Shown here piece after piece: positions 11,259 through 19,669 of a stretch of 64,000 nucleotides of DNA (within the stretch, counting starts at the first letter, position 1; the number at the start of each line of letters is the position of its first letter). The notes under the pieces are model-generated. The model ran no database searches and was not told the DNA's origin. It was given only the letters and a program-made list of their open reading frames with translations. Source of the DNA: JAQBXX01 sp947085325 (GTDB taxonomy: Bacteria; Pseudomonadota; Gammaproteobacteria; SURF-13); the NCBI GenBank assembly GCA_947085325.1, contig CAMTVY010000006.1, forward strand, positions 62,001 to 126,000. The letters run 5' to 3'. A program made the position numbers and the translations under genes.

Positions 11259-11881
11259 GGAGCACCCTTGCCCGCGAGCTGTGCGCGTACCGGCGCAAAT
11301 GAACGCCGATGCGCCACACATGCACCCAGGTTACGTAATGCTTCCAGATGCTGTGCCGTGCCATAGCCCTTGTGTTGCGCGAAGCCATAGCCCGGATGGC
11401 GGCCGTCGAGCTCTGCCATGAGCCCGTCACGCTCCACCTTGGCAATGATCGATGCCGCGCTGATCGAAGCCACAGTGACATCACCTTTGATAACTGTAAT
11501 CACGGGGCAGGCCACCGCCGGGCTTACGTTACCGTCGACCAGCACATAGTCCGGCGTAACAGTCAGCGCGGCAATCGCACGCTGCATGGCAAGCAGCGTG
11601 GCGCGCCCGATATTCAATTGATCTATCTCGCTCACCGAGGCCATCCCGAATGCCCAGGCAGTCGCTGAGGCGCGTATCCGCAGGGCAAGCGCTTCACGTA
11701 CCTCTCGCGTCAGTTTTTTTGAATCCGCCAGCCCCACGATGCCATGGCCCGGCGCAAGAATCACGGCCGCTGCCAACACCGGCCCTGCCAGCGGGCCTCG
11801 CCCGACTTCATCGACGCCTGCGACCAGACCGTCGGGCACCGGGAAACTGAAATCCCCCTGCCTGTCAGCATCATGGTTCAT
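11255..11881 (-). CDS. rnhB: Ribonuclease HII
   Basis: Removes ribonucleotides from RNA/DNA hybrids by cutting 5' to the ribonucleotide. Length is 208 residues (E. coli 198). The active-site start GVDEVGRGPLAGPV supplies the Asp-Glu pair and the GRG substrate-sensing motif. LADSKKLT and YVLVDGN, the third carboxylate, follow, and AASIIAKVERD carries the fourth. It is joined to lpxB upstream and dnaE downstream by 4 bp ATGA overlaps, so the three are almost certainly one translationally coupled unit. Confidence 0.96.
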   Translation of the reverse strand: MNHDADRQGDFSFPVPDGLVAGVDEVGRGPLAGPVLAAAVILAPGHGIVGLADSKKLTREVREALALRIRASATAWAFGMASVSEIDQLNIGRATLLAMQRAIAALTVTPDYVLVDGNVSPAVACPVITVIKGDVTVASISAASIIAKVERDGLMAELDGRHPGYGFAQHKGYGTAQHLEALRNLGACVAHRRSFAPVRAQLAGKGAP

Positions 11882-13035
11882 GTCCGGCGCAACAGCCCCA
11901 GCACGGCAGTGGCAGCAGCTGTGTCAGCATTGCAACGCAGGGCGTGATGAATGCGATCAAACGCACTCTGCATGGCACTCAGTTGCGGGGCATCCAGACA
12001 GGCCAGCAGTGCGGGCCCCAGATTTTCCGCCGTCACCTGTTCCTGGCTGAACTCCGGCACCAGTGCGGAGCCTGCCAGCAGGTTGGGCAGCGAGAAATAC
12101 GGCACCTTCAGCATGCGGCGCGCGATCCACGCGGTCAGCGGCGCCATGCGATAGGCGACCACCATGGGCCGCCGCAACAGCAGCGCTTCCAGCGTGGCGG
12201 TACCGGAGGCGATGAGAGCCGCATCGGCGCTACGCAGGGCATCCTGCGTCCTGCCATCGACAAGAGTAATCGGCAGGCGTGGCGCATGCTGCGCCAGCGC
12301 CTGCTCAAACAGTGTGCGCGTCTGCGCACTGGCCTGTGGCGCGATGAAATGCAGTTCAGGCCGTTGTGCCACGCACCAGGCCGCTGCCTGTATGAACGGC
12401 ACAGCCAGACGATTCAGCTCGGTTTCACGACTGCCCGGCAACACTGCAATTACCGGCACATCCGCCGGTAAGCCGAATTCACGCCGTAGCCGTAGCCGTA
12501 GCGCTGCATCGTCTGCTGCAGGCGGGGCTATGATGTCCGCAAGCGGGTGGCCGACAAAGCGCGACGGCACCGAGTGGCCCGCCTGCGCCGCGTAGAAATC
12601 GGCCTCGAAGGGAAACAAGGTCAACATGAGGTCTACCGAACGCTCTATCGTGCGTACACGATAGTTGCGCCAGGCCCATACCGACGGGCTGACATAATGT
12701 ACGGTGCGTATGCCGGTACGCTTGAGCCCACGCTCAAGCCTCAGATTGAAATCCGGCGCATCAATGCCGATAAAAATATCCGGCGGATTCTCGGTAAAGT
12801 GGCGCAGCAGTTGCGCCCTGATTTTAAGCAGCTCAAACAAACGGCCGAGTACTTCGGTAATGCCCATGACGGCAAGTTTGTGTGCCGGATAGAGTACATG
12901 GCACCCCTGCTCTGCCATGCGCGGGCCGGCGATACCCTCAAACACGGCATCGGGGTGGCGCGCCCTGATGGCCCGGATCAGCCCCGCACCCAGAATATCC
13001 CCGGACGCCTCGCCTGCAACAATACCAATACGCAT
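11878..13035 (-). CDS. lpxB: Lipid-A-disaccharide synthase LpxB
   Basis: Peripheral membrane glycosyltransferase (GT19) that joins UDP-2,3-diacylglucosamine and lipid X into the lipid A disaccharide. It is 385 residues long (E. coli 382). The N-terminal fold MRIGIVAGEASGDILGAGLI, FIGIDAPDFNLRLERGL, HYVSPSVWAWR and the sugar-nucleotide site AVLPGSRETELNRL are typical, and RRPMVVAYRM lies near the C-terminus. It follows lpxA after an 83 bp gap that carries a purine/pyrimidine inverted repeat, unusual in this otherwise tightly packed cluster, and overlaps rnhB by 4 bp. Confidence 0.97.
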   Translation of the reverse strand: MRIGIVAGEASGDILGAGLIRAIRARHPDAVFEGIAGPRMAEQGCHVLYPAHKLAVMGITEVLGRLFELLKIRAQLLRHFTENPPDIFIGIDAPDFNLRLERGLKRTGIRTVHYVSPSVWAWRNYRVRTIERSVDLMLTLFPFEADFYAAQAGHSVPSRFVGHPLADIIAPPAADDAALRLRLRREFGLPADVPVIAVLPGSRETELNRLAVPFIQAAAWCVAQRPELHFIAPQASAQTRTLFEQALAQHAPRLPITLVDGRTQDALRSADAALIASGTATLEALLLRRPMVVAYRMAPLTAWIARRMLKVPYFSLPNLLAGSALVPEFSQEQVTAENLGPALLACLDAPQLSAMQSAFDRIHHALRCNADTAAATAVLGLLRRT

Positions 13036-13049
13036 TTAACGGCAGATAC

Positions 13050-13117
13050 AAGAGAAAAGAGAAAAGAGAAAAGTAGTGCCCTTTCTCCTTTCCGCTTTTC
13101 TCTTATGTCTTTTCTCT
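13050..13117. repeat. Purine/pyrimidine inverted repeat in the lpxA-lpxB gap
   Basis: Three tandem AGAGAAA-type units (about 13050-13074) are followed by a pyrimidine-rich stretch with CTTTTCTCTT and CTTTTCTCT (about 13080-13117). The two halves can pair as an imperfect stem of about 20 bp. It fills most of the gap between the lpxA stop and the lpxB start. It may be a weak attenuator, an mRNA processing site, or a decayed small repeat. It lacks the GC-rich stem with T-tract of an intrinsic terminator. Confidence 0.55.
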
Positions 13118-13118
13118 G

Positions 13119-13889
13119 TCATCTGACAATTCCGCGTGTCGCGCGTTCCAGAAAGGCCACCAGCACACCCATCTCGGGGCACTCGTGTTGCATCTCTTTA
13201 AGGCGCACAACTGCCTGCACTACTGTGAGTTTGGATTTATAGAGTATCTTGTACGCCTCGCGCAGGTGGCGCAGCGTTTCTGCGCTGAAGCCGCGACGTT
13301 TAAGCCCTTCGCTATTAAGGCCATGAGCACGCGCCATGTTGCCGGAAACCATGGTATAGGGCAGCACATCCTTGGAAATCACGCTACCCATGCCGCAAAA
13401 GCAGTGTGCGCCAATGGCGCAGAACTGGTGCACCAGCGTGAAACCGCCCAGTATGGCATAATCCTCTACCGTCACATGTCCGGCAAGCGACGCCGAATTG
13501 GCAAAGATGGTCTGGTGACCCACTGTGCAGTCATGCGCAATGTGCACATAGGCCATGATCCAGTTGTCATTGCCTACCTGCGTCATGCCGCCGCCCTGTA
13601 CGGTACCGCGGCTCATGGTGCAGTGTTCGCGTATGATATTGCGATCACCGATCGTGAGGAGGGTGTCTTCACCCGCGTATTTTTTGTCCTGCGGTTCCTC
13701 GCCGAGCGAAGCAAACTGAAACACCCGGTTGTCGCATCCGATACGGGTGCGGCCCGTGATGACCACGTGCGGGCCGATCCATGTGCCAGCCCCGATCTCG
13801 ACCTGTGCACCGATGATGGAATAGGCGCCTATGCTCACGCCGGGGCCGAGTTTTGCGCCCGGCTCAACAATGGCACGTGCATCAACCAT
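13119..13889 (-). CDS. lpxA: UDP-N-acetylglucosamine acyltransferase LpxA
   Basis: First enzyme of lipid A synthesis: transfers an R-3-hydroxyacyl chain from acyl carrier protein to the 3-OH of UDP-GlcNAc. The ATG at 13889 gives MVDARAIVEPGAKLGPGVSIG and 256 residues (E. coli 262); the frame continues upstream over the fabZ junction without homology. Left-handed beta-helix hexapeptide repeats fill residues 1-190. The catalytic histidine lies in YVHIAHDCTVGH. A helical C-terminus follows (GLNSEGLKRRGFSAETL). It sits 14 bp after fabZ in the standard lpxD-fabZ-lpxA-lpxB order. Confidence 0.97.
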   Translation of the reverse strand: MVDARAIVEPGAKLGPGVSIGAYSIIGAQVEIGAGTWIGPHVVITGRTRIGCDNRVFQFASLGEEPQDKKYAGEDTLLTIGDRNIIREHCTMSRGTVQGGGMTQVGNDNWIMAYVHIAHDCTVGHQTIFANSASLAGHVTVEDYAILGGFTLVHQFCAIGAHCFCGMGSVISKDVLPYTMVSGNMARAHGLNSEGLKRRGFSAETLRHLREAYKILYKSKLTVVQAVVRLKEMQHECPEMGVLVAFLERATRGIVR

Positions 13890-13903
13890 GGTCTGCCCCA
13901 CCG

Positions 13904-14347
13904 TCAAACTTCCTTGCGGGCGCACATCAGGTTGGCATTTGCCACCAGCCTGCCCTCCACCTTCGCCTCGGCGGAAAATTTCCACAAACCGCGCATATTG
14001 CGCTCCGCGCGCACCTCGATAATCAGCTGGTCACCCGGTACCACAGGTTGCTTGAAGCGTGCGTCATCGATGCCCACCAGATAGTAAAGCAGGTGCTCAC
14101 TGGGGCGTGTCTGCGTGGTGCGAAATGCCAGTATGCCGGTGGCTTGCGCCATGGCCTCCAGTATCATCACGCCCGGCATTACCGGACGATGCGGGAAGTG
14201 GCCCTGGAAAAAAGGCTCATTGACGGTGACATTCTTGACCGCCGTCAGTGACTCGCCGGGCGTACAGTTGAGTACGCGATCGATCAGCAGGAAGGGATAG
14301 CGATGCGGCAAGTATTGCAGCACTTCGTGAATGTCCATGCTGCTCAT
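13904..14347 (-). CDS. fabZ: 3-hydroxyacyl-ACP dehydratase FabZ
   Basis: Dehydrates 3-hydroxyacyl-ACP in fatty acid elongation and so competes with LpxA and LpxD for the same pool, which explains its constant place among lpx genes. It is 147 residues long with a single hot-dog fold. LPHRYPFLLIDRV opens the fold; the catalytic histidine is in GHFPHRPVMPGV and the glutamate in ILEAMAQATG. The ATG overlaps the lpxD stop by 4 bp (ATGA). Confidence 0.97.
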   Translation of the reverse strand: MSSMDIHEVLQYLPHRYPFLLIDRVLNCTPGESLTAVKNVTVNEPFFQGHFPHRPVMPGVMILEAMAQATGILAFRTTQTRPSEHLLYYLVGIDDARFKQPVVPGDQLIIEVRAERNMRGLWKFSAEAKVEGRLVANANLMCARKEV

Positions 14348-15393
14348 GTGGATCCCTTTTTTTTAGTGTTTCTGCTGCGCTTGGCAGGTGTGTGTTCCAG
14401 CGCGCTCAGACGCTCGTTCACTCTATCCAGCCGCCGCAAGCGAGCAAGATGCTTGTTCCAGACCGCTACCGGCTCGGCAGGAACACTGGAGGAATAGACG
14501 CCAGACGTGCGTATGGATTTGCTTACCAGCGACATACCGGTAACCGTTACATCATCTGCGATCTCCAGATGACCGGCAATACCTGCGCCACCGCCAATAC
14601 GGCAACGCTGGCCAATGTGTGCACTGCCGGCAATCCCTACGCACCCTGCAATTGCCGTATGTGCACCAATATGGACGTTGTGCGCCACCTGTATCTGATT
14701 ATCCAGTTTGACACCCTCGCCTATGACGGTATCGTCGAGTGCACCACGATCAATGGTGGTATTGGCGCCGATCTCGACGTCATCGCCGATGCGCACACGC
14801 CCGAGTTGTGGAATCTTGACCCAGACCCCATGATCGTTAGCCAGCCCGAATCCGTCACTGCCGATCACCGCTCCAGGGTGAATCAGCACGCGACGGCCGA
14901 TGATGCTGTCATGACAGACAGTAACCTGCGCTACCAGCCGGGAGTCTGCGCCTATGCTGGCACCGGCCTCGACCACGCAGCCCGGGCCCAGCTGGACATT
15001 GGGCCCCAGCGATACGCCGGCCTCGATGACACACTGCGGACCAACCCAGGCGCTCTCATCAATTCGTGCCTGCGGACTGACCCAGGCCGCAGGGTGTACA
15101 CCCTGCTTTCCCGGCTGTACTGTCAGCAGGGTGGCGGCGCGCGCATAGGCCAACTCGGGATCAGATACGATCAGTACAGCGACCGGGCAGTGAGGGGCAT
15201 TCTGTGCTGTAAGGATAACCGCAGAGGCACGGGTATGAGACAAGTATTTGCGGTAGCGCTCGCTACCTGCGAGATAGCTTAGTTCACCTGACGTTGCACG
15301 CTCCAGCGGTGCGAGTCCATGAATGACACAGCCTGCATCACCACGGACTTCGGCACCAATATGGCGGGCGATCTCAGCGAGGATGCGGCCCAC
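14344..15393 (-). CDS. lpxD: UDP-3-O-(3-hydroxyacyl)glucosamine N-acyltransferase LpxD
   Basis: Third enzyme of lipid A synthesis; adds the N-linked 3-hydroxyacyl chain. It has 349 residues (E. coli 341) and starts at a GTG. The N-terminal uridine-binding domain (about 1-100, with SGELSYLAGSERYRKYL) is followed by hexapeptide beta-helix coils (about 100-290, including IHPGAVIGSDGFG and QIGH-like repeats). A short lysine-rich C-terminus, SRNTKKKGST, ends the protein. It lies 12 bp after skp and overlaps fabZ. Confidence 0.96.
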   Translation of the reverse strand: MGRILAEIARHIGAEVRGDAGCVIHGLAPLERATSGELSYLAGSERYRKYLSHTRASAVILTAQNAPHCPVAVLIVSDPELAYARAATLLTVQPGKQGVHPAAWVSPQARIDESAWVGPQCVIEAGVSLGPNVQLGPGCVVEAGASIGADSRLVAQVTVCHDSIIGRRVLIHPGAVIGSDGFGLANDHGVWVKIPQLGRVRIGDDVEIGANTTIDRGALDDTVIGEGVKLDNQIQVAHNVHIGAHTAIAGCVGIAGSAHIGQRCRIGGGAGIAGHLEIADDVTVTGMSLVSKSIRTSGVYSSSVPAEPVAVWNKHLARLRRLDRVNERLSALEHTPAKRSRNTKKKGST

Positions 15394-15405
15394 TGAACAC
15401 CACCA

Positions 15406-15957
15406 TTACTGCTTGGGTACGGCAGTTTGGGGGCCGCCGTTCTTGCTTGCCTCCATCGGCGCCGCTTTGAGACGCGCCATTACCTTGTCGGTGATATCAA
15501 TACGTTCGCTCGAGTAGATTGCGCCATCGCCTATGATGAGATCGTAGCTCTCCTGCTTTGCCAATGCCACGATGGCTTCATACACCAGCTTCTGCAGTTT
15601 TGAAAACTCTTCATTACGGCGAATATTGAAATCCTCGCGCGCCTCATCCTGTTCACGCTTCATATCGCGGCGCAGGGCGTTGATATTACGCTCAGCCTTG
15701 GCGCGCTCGACATCGCTCATTACCGCAGCGTCCTTGTTGATCTTGTCTTCCAGGGTCTTGAGTTCTTTCTGGCCATCAATCAGCTTTTTGTTCCGCGCAG
15801 AAAATTCCTTTTCCAGCTTGTTGCGTGCAGCATCCGCCTGCGGAGCCTCCTCCAGTATCTTGGCCGCATTGACGAATCCAAGCTTGAGCTCGGCTGCGGA
15901 GGCCACTCCAGTCCAGACCAACATCGCCGCAACTGCAATCATTACATATCTTTTCAA
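15406..15957 (-). CDS. skp: Periplasmic chaperone Skp (OmpH family)
   Basis: Trimeric jellyfish-shaped periplasmic chaperone that escorts unfolded outer membrane proteins to the BAM complex. It is 183 residues long. The start is a TTG with a well-placed AGGAG seven bases upstream, giving a signal peptide MKRYVMIAVAAMLVWTGVASA (cleaved about residue 21). The mature part begins ELKLGFVNAAKILEEAPQ and continues as a long charged alpha-helical tentacle (about 45-125, rich in K, E and R). It lies 15 bp downstream of bamA, whose partner it is. Confidence 0.93.
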   Translation of the reverse strand: MKRYVMIAVAAMLVWTGVASAAELKLGFVNAAKILEEAPQADAARNKLEKEFSARNKKLIDGQKELKTLEDKINKDAAVMSDVERAKAERNINALRRDMKREQDEAREDFNIRRNEEFSKLQKLVYEAIVALAKQESYDLIIGDGAIYSSERIDITDKVMARLKAAPMEASKNGGPQTAVPKQ

Positions 15958-15972
15958 ATGCCTACTCCTGAG

Positions 15973-18264
15973 TTAAAAAAGTGAGCCCAGCGTAAACTGG
16001 AAGCTCTGTTCGTCGTCTCCCGGCCCGCTATTTAATGGCTGCGCCACACTGACGGTCAAGGGACCCAGCGGTGACAGCCACACGGCTGACAAACCGCTCG
16101 AGTAGCGCAGCTCGCCTGCCTCAAACCCTTCATCACCGTAAACATTTCCTATGTCCACAAAAAAACTCAAACGAACCGACTTGCTATCCTTGACAAAGGG
16201 TACCGGAAAAAACACCTCTGCATTTCCCACCACCTTTAAGTCGCCACCCAGTGGCCGGCCATCAGGACCAGCACCTCTGGGGCCGAGTGTATTATCCTTG
16301 AAACCGCGCACCGAACGGCTGCCCCCCGCAAAAAAATTCTCAAAGAACGGGAGCTCTGGAGTATCGCCAAAGCTTTTACCATAGCCGACATCGCCATTCA
16401 GCGACAGGGTCCAGTATTTCGCCAGCGGGTACAGAAGCAGATGCCGGTAGCTGACTTTGTAATATTCCAGATTGGTGCCTGGCGCAGTCATTTCGGCATT
16501 CAGGTTCTGGAGCACGCCTTCATCGGCAAACACAGAGCGGTTGCGCGTGTCGTGCGACCACCCTGCGGTCAGTTTTATTGTAGCAAACTCCTCTCGGCCG
16601 GCGGCAGTGAGGAAGTCGGTATATTCCGTGGGTGTTGAGGCACCGGTGTTAATGCGGGTGCCTTCGTAGCCCGCACTCAGGCGCACGCTGTCATATTCGT
16701 TCAGCGGAATACCGTAGTTGACAAAAGCACCTTGCACGTCGGTGCTGTACCTGGATATGTTGGCGTTGCTGGCATCCGTAGTTCTGTAAAACAGGCTAAA
16801 GCCGCGGCTGATGCCGTCCGGCGTATGGTACGGATTGGTGTAGGCGAAACTGTACACCGTATTGACCCGGCTGTTGTTGAAGGCTGCGCTCACATGCTTG
16901 CCGCTGCCGAGGAAGTTGTCCTGGCTGATGCTGGTATTGAAAATGATACCCTGGCTCTGCGAAAAACCCAGGCCAGCCAGCAGGTTGCCGGAAGGTTTCT
17001 CCACCACCGCGAAATTCACATCCACCTGATCCGTGGTGCCGGCTACCGCCGGTGTTTCCACATTCACCTCTTCGAAGTAACCGAGCTTGTCCAGGCGCAC
17101 GCGCGAGCGCTTGACCTTCTCCGTCGATATCCATGCACTCTCCAACTGCCGCATCTCGCGCCGCAGCACTTCATCTCGCGTCTTGGTATTACCGGCCACG
17201 TTGATACGCCGCACATATACCCGCTTACCCGGATCCACAAAAAAAGTCAGCCCCACCTGCTTGCCCGCCTGGTCAATCTCCGGAATGGCATTGACATTGG
17301 CAAAGGCATAGCCCTCATCACCCAGTCGCTCAATCAGCTTGGTGGTGGTGTCGGTTGCACTCTTGCGCGAGAATATTTCGCCCGGCTTCACCGCCACCAG
17401 CGCCTCCAGCTCGGCCTCTGGCAGCACCAGATCGCCTGCCAACTTGACGTCTCTTACCGTAAACTTGTCACCCTCGGTTACATTGATGGTAATGTAAATG
17501 TCTTTCTTGTCCGGGGTGATGGAAACCTGCGTAGAGTTGATGGAGAAATTGATATAGCCGCGATCCAGGTAGAATGAACGCAAGGTCTCCAGATCAGCGG
17601 ACAGTTTCTGCTTCGAGTATTGGTCGCCCCCGGTATAAAACGAAAGCGTGCTCGTGGTGCCCGACTGGAAATCCGCCAGCAAGTCGTCATCGCTAAAGCT
17701 GTCATTGCCGATGACGTTGATCTCGCGTATACGTGCAGCACGGCCCTCCGAAATATCAATCGCAATGCCGACACGATTGCGTTCCAGCGGTGTGGCGGTG
17801 GCAGCAATCTCTACACCGTATTTGCCACGGCTGAAATACTGGCGCTTGAGCTCCTGCTCGGCCCGATCCAGCAGCGCCCGGTCAAAGGTCAGGCCCTCGC
17901 CGAGGCCTTGCTCCTTCAGAGCCTTGACGAGCTGATCGGTGTTTATGTCCTTGTTGCCGGTGATCTTGATGCTGGCGATAGCGGGTCGCTCGGTGACGAA
18001 CACGACCAGCACGTCGCCCTCACGCTCCAGTCGCACATCATTGAAGAAGCCGGTCTTGAACAGGGCGCGTATGGCCTCGCTGGCGCGCGCATCGTCCATG
18101 GTTTCACCCACCTTCACCGGCAGATAATTGAACACCGTGCCGGCCGCGATGCGTTGTAAACCTTCCAGCCGGATGTCCTGCACCATGAAGGGTTCCATTG
18201 CCCACACCGGTACGGCGATCAAGCACCACAACCCCAATAGCCCTGTCCGCAGCAGTTTACGCAT
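15973..18264 (-). CDS. bamA: Outer membrane protein assembly factor BamA
   Basis: Core of the BAM machine that inserts beta-barrel proteins in the outer membrane. The ATG at 18264 gives a signal peptide MRKLLRTGLLGLWCLIAVPVWA and 763 residues; the longer frame adds 18 residues and is rejected. Five POTRA repeats (about 25-420) begin at MEPFMVQDIRLEGLQRI and end near VDVNFAVVEKPSG. The C-terminal 16-strand barrel (about 425-763) contains the loop-6 motif VRGF and ends with the beta-signal FQFTLGSLF. It is flanked by rseP, the envelope-stress protease, and skp. Confidence 0.97.
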   Translation of the reverse strand: MRKLLRTGLLGLWCLIAVPVWAMEPFMVQDIRLEGLQRIAAGTVFNYLPVKVGETMDDARASEAIRALFKTGFFNDVRLEREGDVLVVFVTERPAIASIKITGNKDINTDQLVKALKEQGLGEGLTFDRALLDRAEQELKRQYFSRGKYGVEIAATATPLERNRVGIAIDISEGRAARIREINVIGNDSFSDDDLLADFQSGTTSTLSFYTGGDQYSKQKLSADLETLRSFYLDRGYINFSINSTQVSITPDKKDIYITINVTEGDKFTVRDVKLAGDLVLPEAELEALVAVKPGEIFSRKSATDTTTKLIERLGDEGYAFANVNAIPEIDQAGKQVGLTFFVDPGKRVYVRRINVAGNTKTRDEVLRREMRQLESAWISTEKVKRSRVRLDKLGYFEEVNVETPAVAGTTDQVDVNFAVVEKPSGNLLAGLGFSQSQGIIFNTSISQDNFLGSGKHVSAAFNNSRVNTVYSFAYTNPYHTPDGISRGFSLFYRTTDASNANISRYSTDVQGAFVNYGIPLNEYDSVRLSAGYEGTRINTGASTPTEYTDFLTAAGREEFATIKLTAGWSHDTRNRSVFADEGVLQNLNAEMTAPGTNLEYYKVSYRHLLLYPLAKYWTLSLNGDVGYGKSFGDTPELPFFENFFAGGSRSVRGFKDNTLGPRGAGPDGRPLGGDLKVVGNAEVFFPVPFVKDSKSVRLSFFVDIGNVYGDEGFEAGELRYSSGLSAVWLSPLGPLTVSVAQPLNSGPGDDEQSFQFTLGSLF

Positions 18265-18307
18265 CACGCACCCATTATTGTTCAACGTCACCCACTTGCT
18301 GTACGGC

Positions 18308-19669
18308 TTACAGGCCAAGCAGACGCGTCAGATCATTATAAAAAGCCAGCACCGTGAGTCCGAGCAGCAGGGCGATACCCAATTGCTGCCCAATGTATTG
18401 AACCTTGGGGGATACCGGGCTGCCTTTCACTGCCTCCGCCAAATGATACATCAAATGGCCGCCATCCAGTATCGGTACCGGCAAAAGGTTGAGCACACCG
18501 AGACTGACGCTGACCAGGGCCAGGAAGCGCAGGAAGGGCGCGAACCCGTCGCTCGCCGAGTAACCGGCATACTGGGCGATGCCGATGGGCCCGCTGATAT
18601 TCTCCAGCGAGGCCTGTCCCGCCACCATCTTGGCCAGCAGGCGCAAGGTCAGCAGGCTCATCTCCCCTGTATGCCGCACGGCCTTGACCAGCCCTTCCAG
18701 CACGTCGTAGCGTTGCTCGGCGCGCAGCTCCGGCGGCAGGGCCTGGAGCGGCTCCGGGCCGGCCTCAATACGCCCGACGACCCCCTCCGGCGAGGGTTTC
18801 GCCGCAGGCGTTATCACCAACTCCAGGGTCTCACTCTTGCGCTCAATGACCAGCCGGATCGGCACATCGGCGCGCGCGCGCACGTACCCGGCCCAGGCAT
18901 CCCAGTCTGTCAGCGGCTGGTCGTCGGCGCTCAGCAGGCGATCGCCCGCTTGCAGGCCGGCGCGTGCGGCAGCGCCCTCTGGCAGCACGCGCCCGAGCAC
19001 GGCCGGCACCTGCGGGCGCAACGGCCGTAAGCCAAGGCGCTCCAGCAGATTGCCGCTGTCAGGCTCACTGACCGTGCTGACATCAAGCTCTTGTATACGC
19101 CGCTGGCCGTCCTTGCCCTGCACCGTCAGAGCGATCCGCTCACGATCCAGCGCCTTGTCCAGCATGGCCAGCAGCGCTGTGTCCCAGGTGGGAGTGAGAT
19201 TGCCCGCCACCTCGACCACCTCATCCCCCGACCGCAAGCCCGCCTGCTGCGCTATCGAGGACTCAATCACCGTACCGATGACGGGCCGCACCCCGCTGAC
19301 GCCGATGATGAACATCAGCCAATAGGCGAGGATGGCGAAGGCAAAATTGAACAGCGGGCCGGCGAGCACAATGGCGCTGCGCGCGGCCAGCGATTGACGG
19401 TTGAAGGCACGCGGCAACTCTGCGTCGGCCACCTCGCCCTCACGCTCATCCAGCATGCGCACATAGCCGCCCAGGGGCAACATCGCGATGGCATATTCCG
19501 TGCCGTCCTTGCCGCGCCGCGCCCACAACGGTTTGCCGAAGCCGATCGAGAAACGCAACACCTTGACCCCCAGGCGCCGCGCTACCCAGAAATGCCCGAA
19601 CTCGTGCACCGTGATCAGGATGCCAAGGGTGACGATGAAGGCCAGTGTTGACCACAGGATCGTGCTCAT
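18308..19669 (-). CDS. rseP: Site-2 zinc metalloprotease RseP
   Basis: Inner membrane intramembrane protease that cuts RseA after DegS and so frees sigma-E when outer membrane assembly fails. It is 453 residues (E. coli 450). The HEFGH zinc motif is at residues 22-26 in the first transmembrane helix, two PDZ domains lie between about 115 and 310 (VIESSIAQQAGLRSGDEV, then RVLPEGAAARAGLQAGDRL), and the third zinc ligand is in the PVPILDGGHLM helix near residue 395. It overlaps the dxr stop by 4 bp and precedes bamA by 43 bp. Confidence 0.97.
   Translation of the reverse strand: MSTILWSTLAFIVTLGILITVHEFGHFWVARRLGVKVLRFSIGFGKPLWARRGKDGTEYAIAMLPLGGYVRMLDEREGEVADAELPRAFNRQSLAARSAIVLAGPLFNFAFAILAYWLMFIIGVSGVRPVIGTVIESSIAQQAGLRSGDEVVEVAGNLTPTWDTALLAMLDKALDRERIALTVQGKDGQRRIQELDVSTVSEPDSGNLLERLGLRPLRPQVPAVLGRVLPEGAAARAGLQAGDRLLSADDQPLTDWDAWAGYVRARADVPIRLVIERKSETLELVITPAAKPSPEGVVGRIEAGPEPLQALPPELRAEQRYDVLEGLVKAVRHTGEMSLLTLRLLAKMVAGQASLENISGPIGIAQYAGYSASDGFAPFLRFLALVSVSLGVLNLLPVPILDGGHLMYHLAEAVKGSPVSPKVQYIGQQLGIALLLGLTVLAFYNDLTRLLGL

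Noticed and set aside
13050..13117. lpxA-lpxB inverted repeat as an intrinsic terminator
   Set aside because: The stem is A/G to T/C with no GC-rich core and no terminal T-tract.
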